From an uncultured Collinsella sp. (GTDB lineage: Bacteria > Actinomycetota > Coriobacteriia > Coriobacteriales > Coriobacteriaceae): a DNA stretch of 35,941 nucleotides. This document shows, in pieces, positions 30,662 to 35,941 of this stretch (position 1 is its first letter; each line of letters opens with the position of its first letter). The notes below the pieces were generated by a model, which was not told where the DNA came from, searched no databases, and saw only the letters and a list, made by a program, of their open reading frames with translations. The translations under genes were made by a program, and so were the position numbers. The stretch lies in NCBI GenBank assembly GCA_900751755.1, contig CAADSP010000014.1:1-35941 (forward strand), read 5' to 3'.

Positions 30662-31684
30662 CTAGTTCGTTCCGCGGAAGCCCTTGCCGACGATCTCGGA
30701 GCTGTCGACAATCGTGATAAAGGCACCCGGATCAACTTCGCGCGCATAGCGGCGCAGCTGCACGGCCTCGCGACGGCTCAGCACGCTCATGATCACCGTC
30801 ACGCACTTGCCCGAGAAGGCACCGTAGCCGCGGCTGATGGTCGCTGTGCGGTTGAGATGCTTGACGATAAACTCCTCGACCTTAAGGGGCTCGGAGCAAA
30901 TGACCGTGCAGACTTTGCGCAGGTGAATGCTCTCAATGGCTTTGTCGACCACAAGCGTCTTGGCAAACAGGCCGAGCACACAATACAGACCGACACGCGG
31001 GCCATACAAAAAGGCCGCGATGGCCACGATGCCGATATCAACCAACAGCAGCGCGCGGCCAATCTCGAGCGTCGTGCGGCGCTTGAGGATCATGGCAAGA
31101 ATGTCCGTGCCGCCCGTCGAGGCGCCAATATCAAAGACAATAGCGCTGCCGAGCGCCGGCAAGATGACGGCAAAGCACAGGTCGAGCCACATATCACCCG
31201 TCAGAGAGACATCGGTCGGAATAAAAAGCTCAAACAGCGAAACATAGGCCGAAAGCGCAAACGAGGCGAAGACGCTCCACAGGATTGCCTTGCGCTCCAA
31301 AAAGATAAAGCCCAAGACGACGAGAACCGCGTTGATAATCCACATAAAAACGCCGACGGGCAGGGTCGGGAACAGCGTGGACAGAATGACCGACACGCCC
31401 GAGGTGCCGCCAAAAGCAAAGTGATTAGGGGTTTTAAACGCAACGATGGCGAAGGCCGTAAGAATCAGGCCCAGATTGAGCTCGGCAAAAAAGCGCGGGA
31501 AGCCCGGCTCCTGGCTGCGCTTTTGACCGACACGCTCGCCGCGCTCGATATCGGTGCGATCAACCACGCGCTCCATCGGCACCACGGGAGGACGATGCAC
31601 CTCCTCGGCAGCACGCGATGCCGCCTCTGCCGCGGCGGCCTCAATCGTCCATGCCTTGCTTTCTGTTTCGTGCTCGTCGGCCAT
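30662..31684 (-). CDS. YitT family membrane protein (DUF161 and DUF2179)
   Basis: Conserved membrane protein of unknown function. The 340 residues have an N-terminal hydrophilic tail (1-65), then five or so membrane helices with NLGLILTAFAIVAFKTPNHFAFGGTSGVSV and FDIGASTGGTDILAMIL (typical of YitT), then a C-terminal soluble DUF2179 domain (about 250-335, with SRGYGAFSGK). GAGGGG lies eight bases before the ATG. A predicted promoter lies about 45 nt upstream. Confidence 0.9.
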   Translation of the reverse strand: MADEHETESKAWTIEAAAAEAASRAAEEVHRPPVVPMERVVDRTDIERGERVGQKRSQEPGFPRFFAELNLGLILTAFAIVAFKTPNHFAFGGTSGVSVILSTLFPTLPVGVFMWIINAVLVVLGFIFLERKAILWSVFASFALSAYVSLFELFIPTDVSLTGDMWLDLCFAVILPALGSAIVFDIGASTGGTDILAMILKRRTTLEIGRALLLVDIGIVAIAAFLYGPRVGLYCVLGLFAKTLVVDKAIESIHLRKVCTVICSEPLKVEEFIVKHLNRTATISRGYGAFSGKCVTVIMSVLSRREAVQLRRYAREVDPGAFITIVDSSEIVGKGFRGTN

Positions 31685-31727
31685 TACGGCAACCCCTCGT
31701 TAACAATTTGGAAACAATGCGCCCATT

Positions 31728-31755
31728 AGGGTAACGCGGAACGCGACGATTGCAA
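31728..31755 (-). promoter_or_regulatory. predicted promoter of the YitT gene
   Basis: Minus strand: TTGCAA (31750-31755), 16-bp spacer, TACCCT (31728-31733), about 45 nt upstream of the start codon. Confidence 0.45.
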
Positions 31756-31803
31756 CCCCTAGTTAGACGAGCGGTATGACTACATCGGGGGCGTACAAAA
31801 ACA

Positions 31804-31833
31804 GCCGGCCACGCTTTTGCTTGCGCGGTCGGC
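31804..31833 (-). terminator. terminator of the amaP-DUF2273-asp23 cluster
   Basis: On the minus strand GCCGACCGCGC pairs with GCGTGGCCGGC (11 positions, one mismatch, one wobble) and is followed by TGTTTTTG. It lies about 57 nt beyond the asp23 stop, after the GGGACAGGTT-loop hairpin. Confidence 0.85.
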
Positions 31834-31855
31834 CGTTTAACGTTTTCACAGATAA

Positions 31856-31892
31856 AACCTACCAAAACAAACCTGTCCCTTTTTGGAAGGTT
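31856..31892 (-). repeat. GGGACAGGTT-loop hairpin, copy 2 (overlaps asp23 stop)
   Basis: On the minus strand AACCTTCCAAAA pairs with TTTTGGTAGGTT (one T-T mismatch) around loop AGGGACAGGTTTG. It differs from the rph copy by only two bases over more than 40. It overlaps the stop codon in the same way as at rph. Confidence 0.8.
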
Positions 31893-32412
31893 ATTCGTGC
31901 TGGCTGGTGCGGTGCTCGTACTCCTCGGGGGTGATGACGTCCTCGATGCGCAGGTTGACACCCGCCACCTCAAGGCCGGTCATCGCGGCAAGGCGCTCAG
32001 TGACACGTGCCTTGACATCGTCGAAGATCGCGGGCGCATAGGCTCCGTACTCGATAATGACGGAGATGTTGACGACCACGCGATTGTCATCGGTGACCTC
32101 GACCGTCACGCCCTTGGTCAGATTCTCGGCACCAAACTGCTCCTGCACAAAGTGCATGAGGTTACCCTTCATGCCCAAAACGTGCGGAACCTCGCGGGTG
32201 GCCATGGCAACGATCTTCTCGATCACACCGTTGGAATAGGTCAGCGAGTCCTCGGACTCGTCTGTTTCCTCATCATCCTCGTCCGCGTCATCGGCGGACT
32301 CGGCCTCGACGAGTACCTCATCCTCGAGCGTCACATCCTCGGCTTCGGCGACGGCCGCCTCGTTCTCCTCGAGCTCGGTATCGGCCACATCGACCTTCGT
32401 ATTAAAAGCCAT
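31891..32412 (-). CDS. Asp23/Gls24 family envelope stress protein
   Basis: Alkaline-shock/Asp23 protein, known in Gram-positives to sit on the membrane via AmaP. The 173 residues include an acidic N-terminal extension (1-57, Asp/Glu-rich) and then the Asp23 domain with VIEKIVAMATREVPHVLGM, VVVNISVIIEYGAYAPAIF and VNLRIEDVI. AAGGAGG lies four bases before the ATG. It follows amaP and the DUF2273 gene on the same strand, the order expected for an alkaline-shock membrane complex. Confidence 0.92.
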   Translation of the reverse strand: MAFNTKVDVADTELEENEAAVAEAEDVTLEDEVLVEAESADDADEDDEETDESEDSLTYSNGVIEKIVAMATREVPHVLGMKGNLMHFVQEQFGAENLTKGVTVEVTDDNRVVVNISVIIEYGAYAPAIFDDVKARVTERLAAMTGLEVAGVNLRIEDVITPEEYEHRTSQHE

Positions 32413-32456
32413 GGTTCCTCCTTATGCCTGCCGCGGATGCGACAGTCGAATACATA

Positions 32457-32834
32457 TTAGCGGCCGCTAAACAGACGGCCGAAGAAGTTGACGATCCCGT
32501 TTTCGCCGTCGCGAATTTGGCCGATCACGGCGCCGATCAGCACGAAGAATGCAATGACGAGCGTGTCCCACAGGCCGAGCGTGAGCACCAACACGGCAAG
32601 GATAAAGCCAGCGACGGCACCGAGCGCGGTGTTGGGATGACGCACAGCATAGCTCCAGATGGCAGCGCCCGTACCCTTGATGAGACCCATAGCCTCGTCA
32701 AAATCCGCGGCCGCCGCGTCTTGTAACTCAGTTGCCTCTGCTTTGGAATCAACAGGTTCGCTCGCCGGCGTGGCGCTCTGGTCAATCGTCAGGCGCGGCG
32801 TACGAGCGGTCTTATCTTGATTGGTATCACTCAC
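32457..32834 (-). CDS. DUF2273 small membrane protein
   Basis: A 125-residue protein with a hydrophilic N-terminus and two closely spaced membrane helices (about 75-95 and 95-112, AGFILAVLVLTLGLWDTLVIAF), matching the DUF2273 pattern found beside Asp23 proteins. The start is GTG, overlapping the amaP end by 8 nt, with GGAGG inside amaP, so translation is coupled. Its proposed role is with AmaP and Asp23 at the membrane. Confidence 0.85.
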   Translation of the reverse strand: MSDTNQDKTARTPRLTIDQSATPASEPVDSKAEATELQDAAAADFDEAMGLIKGTGAAIWSYAVRHPNTALGAVAGFILAVLVLTLGLWDTLVIAFFVLIGAVIGQIRDGENGIVNFFGRLFSGR

Positions 32835-33372
32835 CGGAAACCTCCACGGTCTGGACGGTAGTCTTGGACGGCAAAAAACGGACGCGCGTGGTCGTACCCG
32901 GCGTGCCGAGCATGGTGTCGCAAGCTTCCTCGATGCGCTGCTGCATCGCGGTAGCCAGAGATGCCACGTCCTTATCGTCAAGCGCGATAGCCTCGACCTT
33001 AAAACGGACGTGCGAATCGTCGGAACCTTGGACGCGGGCCTCGACATGCTCGATCATCACGCGGTCGTCGCGCTCTGCCGCAGTGCGAGCACACGAAGAA
33101 AGCGCCGCAAGGGTGACCTCGATATTGCGCTCCCCCGCCGGATGCACACAGGACGGCTCGCGACGAGCAAACATCAGGCGGAAGAAGCTTACCAGCACGC
33201 CAATCGCCACAACTCCGCCGCATGCCGTCACAACAATGCGCGGCATGGGGTCGCGCATCAGCAGCATAAAGCGATACGTATACGGCCCCCAAAACTGGCA
33301 GACAAGCGTACCCAGCGCCACGATGGCGGCGGCAAGATACACGATCGCTAGGGCTCGTTTGAGTACGCGCAC
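32827..33372 (-). CDS. amaP: alkaline shock response membrane anchor protein AmaP
   Basis: The membrane protein that anchors Asp23. The 181 residues have two N-terminal membrane helices (about 7-30 and 44-66), then a cytoplasmic region of mixed charge that resembles the Asp23-like domain (VTLAALSSCARTAAERDDRVMI). The start is GTG with AAGGGAG six bases upstream. A perfect -10 box (TATAAT, 33423-33428) lies about 50 nt upstream, overlapping the tail of the yebC terminator, and may start the amaP-DUF2273-asp23 transcript; its -35 is poor. Confidence 0.85.
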   Translation of the reverse strand: MRVLKRALAIVYLAAAIVALGTLVCQFWGPYTYRFMLLMRDPMPRIVVTACGGVVAIGVLVSFFRLMFARREPSCVHPAGERNIEVTLAALSSCARTAAERDDRVMIEHVEARVQGSDDSHVRFKVEAIALDDKDVASLATAMQQRIEEACDTMLGTPGTTTRVRFLPSKTTVQTVEVSGE

Positions 33373-33431
33373 GTGGCGCTCCCTTCAAATCTCGGCTCTC
33401 GAAATGCAAAACGGTTCGCATCATTATAAAA

Positions 33432-33469
33432 GAGCCGGGTCCGGTGCTCTACGCACGCGGATCCGGCTC
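33432..33469 (-). terminator. terminator of yebC
   Basis: On the minus strand GAGCCGG and TCCG pair with CGGA and CCGGCTC (11 bp, one mismatch), GTGC/GCAC pairs further in, and TTTTATAAT follows. It lies about 70 nt beyond the yebC stop. Confidence 0.85.
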
Positions 33470-33538
33470 ATCTATTCCACGAGGCTTGCATGCTCGCTTC
33501 ATTATGCCCAGATATGCACGGCTTAACCCGTGCGGGCG

Positions 33539-34345
33539 CTACTCCTCCTCGAGGGCAGCGATGACCTCGTCGGTCATGTCCATGGTGCTGTAAACATCCT
33601 GGACGTCGTCGAGCTCCTCAAGACGGTCGATGAGGCGCTGAACCTTCTTGGCATCGGCGCCGGAGACCTCGGTCGGGGTGGTCGGGACCATGGTGGTCTC
33701 GGAGCCCTTGACCTGGACGCCCTGCTCCTCGAGCGCCTTGGAGACAGCCATAACGTCGTTGGCAGCAGTCCAGACGATCCACTCCTCGCCGGCGTCCTCG
33801 TAGTCCTCGCCACCGGCCTCGGCGATGGCCATCATGAACTCATCCTCGTCACCGGCAGCACCGTTGGCGATCATGGTCTCCTTCTTGGCGTTCTCGTCCA
33901 GGATCTCCTTGGCGACGACGATCTGGCCCTTGCGCTCAAACTGGAAGGCGACGGAGCCGGAGGTGCCCAGGTTGCCACCAGCGTGGGAGAAGGCGGAACG
34001 GACATCAGCGGCGGTACGGTTGCGGTTGTCGGTCAGGCAGTCGACGTAGACGGCGACACCGGCGGGACCGTAGCCCTCGTACACGATGTTCTCGTAGACG
34101 GCAGCGTCAGCACCCGAACCAAAAGCCTTGTCGATAGCGGACTTGATCTTGTCCTTAGGCATGGACTGAGCCTTGGCCTTGGCAACGGCAGCGGCGAGGC
34201 TGGCGTTGTTCTCGGGCAGCGGGTCACCGCCGAGACGGGCAGCAACGGTGATGTTGCGGCTGAGCTTGGAGAAGAGGGCGGAACGCTTGGCGTCCTGCGC
34301 GCCCTTACGATGCTTGGTTGTGGCCCACTTAGAGTGTCCGGACAT
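33539..34345 (-). CDS. yebC: YebC/PmpR family transcriptional/translational regulatory protein
   Basis: Conserved DNA-binding and possibly ribosome-associated protein. The 268 residues begin with MSGHSKWATTKHRKGAQDAKR, contain VYEGYGPAGVAVYVDCLTDNRNRT, and end in an acidic helix (EEE). The acidic segment near 170-200 (GDEDEF, GGEDYEDAGEEWIV) is normal for the family. AGGAG lies six bases before the ATG. It is a single-gene unit between the membrane-protein gene and amaP, with its own terminator. Confidence 0.95.
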   Translation of the reverse strand: MSGHSKWATTKHRKGAQDAKRSALFSKLSRNITVAARLGGDPLPENNASLAAAVAKAKAQSMPKDKIKSAIDKAFGSGADAAVYENIVYEGYGPAGVAVYVDCLTDNRNRTAADVRSAFSHAGGNLGTSGSVAFQFERKGQIVVAKEILDENAKKETMIANGAAGDEDEFMMAIAEAGGEDYEDAGEEWIVWTAANDVMAVSKALEEQGVQVKGSETTMVPTTPTEVSGADAKKVQRLIDRLEELDDVQDVYSTMDMTDEVIAALEEE

Positions 34346-34478
34346 ACGTGTCTCCTATCGGTTTCGACCTAAAGCCCAGCGCAGATGCTCGGGCAATATA
34401 AACAAACGTCGTTATGATATACCTACTGGCTTGCGAGATAAACCCCAAAATGAAGGCGTCGTGATGATGCAACCCTTT

Positions 34479-34507
34479 GGAGCAAAGTAACCTGTCCCCT
34501 TTGCACC
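34479..34507 (-). repeat. GGGACAGGTT-loop hairpin, copy 3 (3' of membrane-protein gene)
   Basis: On the minus strand GGTGCAAAG pairs with CTTTGCTCC (one T-T mismatch) around the 11-nt loop GGGACAGGTTA. The stem differs wholly from copies 1 and 2 but the loop is the same. It begins three bases after the stop codon of the gene at 34511. Confidence 0.75.
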
Positions 34508-34510
34508 ATA

Positions 34511-35941
34511 TTAGGACCAGAGGAGGTCGCTGCGGGTGATGGTGGCGCCAATGGCAAAGGGCATGCAGGCGATGACCGGATACAGATAGCGCATGTAGGT
34601 CGAGCCGTTGCAGGGACCGATCAGGCACACGGCGAGCACGCCCAGCAGCGGCACCAAAATGGCCAGCCCGCGCCACGAATGACGACGTAGCAGATAGACC
34701 ACCACGGCGATCATGATCCACACATAGGTGGCCGAGCTCATGGCGAGCGAGATAAACGGGATGCGTTGTACTGCCACGCGATACAGGTTGATCAGGTGGT
34801 CGCACCAGCGCACAACCTTGCTATCGACCGGATGGAAGTCGAAGTACTTGAGGTTATCGGGCTTCGCCATAATCTCGGCACTGCGCGCCGTGCTGTAGAC
34901 CCACGCATCGCGGGCACTCGGATAAAAGTAGCCGTAGTAGTTATTGATGAGCGCCGAGATATAGCACTCGGGATCTTTTTTGAACATCTGGGCCCACACC
35001 TCAAAATAGGCCTTGATGTCCTCCTGCGAGGCGTACTCGTTGAAGCAATTTTTGACGGCGTCCGACTTATCCGGGTTGTAACGGCGGCCCAGGTTCTCGT
35101 ACTTGAGTACGCGATCGATCACGGCACGCTCTTCGTCGGTCACCGAACCGTCGCAAGGAGCCTCCACGATGGTGCCGTCCTCCTTAACCGTGGGGTTGAC
35201 GCCCGAGTTGAGGCCGTCGTGCTTTTGGACGAAACGAGCCGTCTGCTGGAACGGAATCGAGAGGATTTCGCGCTTGGAACCAGGCGTAATATCGTGCGCC
35301 GGCATAAAGACCTTGGTGAAGTACATATTAGAGGCAAGGCAGAGCGCGAGCACCGCGAGAACGCCAACCCAGCGGAAACGCGGGATGGCGTCTGAAGGCG
35401 CAGCACCAGTCTGCTTGGCTGCACGACGAGCCACATGCACGTCCCATACGCAAAACGCCGCCGCGATTACGCATGCCGCCAGGGGAAACACCAGGCCGCC
35501 GTTGCGCAGGAACGTGGAACCCATGGAGCCCAGAGCGAGCAGCAGCCAGTCGTGGCGCGCAAAGAGCACGGGGGCTTTCTCGCCCGCTCGCTCGACATTG
35601 GCATCACGACGGGGCAAGCCACATGCCACGAGCTTGACGGTCTGTACCAGCAGCACCAAGAACGCGTCGGCAAAGAGCACGTCTTTGGTGAGCAACGCCG
35701 CGTAGTTAGAGAACATCGGCATAAACGCAAAGAACAGCAGGATCGCACCGCGAACCGGCAGGCTCACGCCCAGTTTGCGCAGCGACGAAATGGAATAGGC
35801 CATGCAGGCGGCCGTGATGACGAACTGAGCGCAGGTGTAGATGGCAAGACCCGCGTTAGCGCTGTTGAACAGCGAAAGCCCCAGCTGAACGCACGAGCCG
35901 ATAATGGCCGGGTGCACTACGGGATGATGGCCGTTGAGCAG
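34511..35941 (-). CDS. large multi-pass membrane protein, DUF6020-like (5' end beyond the window)
   Basis: The visible 476 residues are the C-terminal portion of a larger protein; the frame runs off the right edge (codons 35918-35941 read LLNGHHPV before the GTG at 35915-35917, so that GTG is unlikely to be the start). It has about nine hydrophobic helices, an NGHHP motif near the visible N-terminus, the loop AHDITPGSKREILSIPFQQT and a 100-residue soluble region (EYASQEDIKAYFEVWAQMF). The layout resembles membrane glycosyltransferase-like DUF6020 proteins; this is recognition from memory and not verified. Role in cell-surface sugar metabolism is only a guess. Confidence 0.65.
   Translation of the reverse strand: MLNGHHPVVHPAIIGSCVQLGLSLFNSANAGLAIYTCAQFVITAACMAYSISSLRKLGVSLPVRGAILLFFAFMPMFSNYAALLTKDVLFADAFLVLLVQTVKLVACGLPRRDANVERAGEKAPVLFARHDWLLLALGSMGSTFLRNGGLVFPLAACVIAAAFCVWDVHVARRAAKQTGAAPSDAIPRFRWVGVLAVLALCLASNMYFTKVFMPAHDITPGSKREILSIPFQQTARFVQKHDGLNSGVNPTVKEDGTIVEAPCDGSVTDEERAVIDRVLKYENLGRRYNPDKSDAVKNCFNEYASQEDIKAYFEVWAQMFKKDPECYISALINNYYGYFYPSARDAWVYSTARSAEIMAKPDNLKYFDFHPVDSKVVRWCDHLINLYRVAVQRIPFISLAMSSATYVWIMIAVVVYLLRRHSWRGLAILVPLLGVLAVCLIGPCNGSTYMRYLYPVIACMPFAIGATITRSDLLWS

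Noticed and set aside
33780..33890. Acidic segment in YebC as an unusual insertion
   Set aside because: Similar acidic stretches are normal for the family.

Overview
The window looks like a chromosomal segment of a high-GC Gram-positive bacterium of the actinobacterial line, most likely a Coriobacteriia gut anaerobe such as Collinsella. This is inferred from high GC, strong Shine-Dalgarno sites, frequent GTG starts, an AmaP/DUF2273/Asp23 set, a veg-ispE pair, a murI-rph-rdgB pair and an argCJBD run. Species assignment was not tested. Almost every gene lies on the minus strand; only tRNA-Val and one M20 peptidase gene lie on the plus strand.

From left to right: lysS (with an unusual C-terminal tRNA-binding domain), greA and tatA; tRNA-Pro; veg-ispE; then a murE - HAD phosphatase - murI - rph - rdgB - dtd series (peptidoglycan precursors, RNA 3' maturation, nucleotide and tRNA quality control); asnB; tRNA-Val followed by about 600 bp of gene-free DNA carrying a duplicated tRNA tail and a 215-bp element with 32-bp inverted ends; the arginine operon argC-argJ-argB-argD behind a textbook pair of ArgR boxes; an FMN-riboswitch operon (ribU, a fused EcfA1A2 ATPase, ecfT, two tandem flavin-split-barrel proteins); groES-groEL; a gene-free stretch of about 800 bp rich in inverted repeats; a YtcJ-like amidohydrolase divergent from an M20 amidohydrolase; a zinc-ribbon membrane protein with a Pro/Glu-rich tail; a YitT/DUF2179 protein; the amaP-DUF2273-asp23 envelope-stress cluster; yebC; and a large membrane protein that runs off the right edge.

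The most interesting non-coding signal is a family of small hairpins with an almost invariant loop (GGGACAGGTT or GGGACGGGG, minus strand) and varying stems. Three sit within 9 nt of a minus-strand stop codon or overlap it (5848-5884, 31856-31892, 34479-34507), a fourth lies 9 nt past a stop (29171-29201), and a degenerate fifth is near 4573. A second hairpin family (GTTACGCGG stem, GGTA loop) follows lysS and dtd and shows a compensatory base-pair change. Other points are a palindrome inside the tatA promoter spacer, a very long hairpin after groEL, and the coupling of riboflavin uptake to FMN-binding-fold proteins under one FMN riboswitch. No CRISPR array, transposase, integrase or obvious defence system is present.
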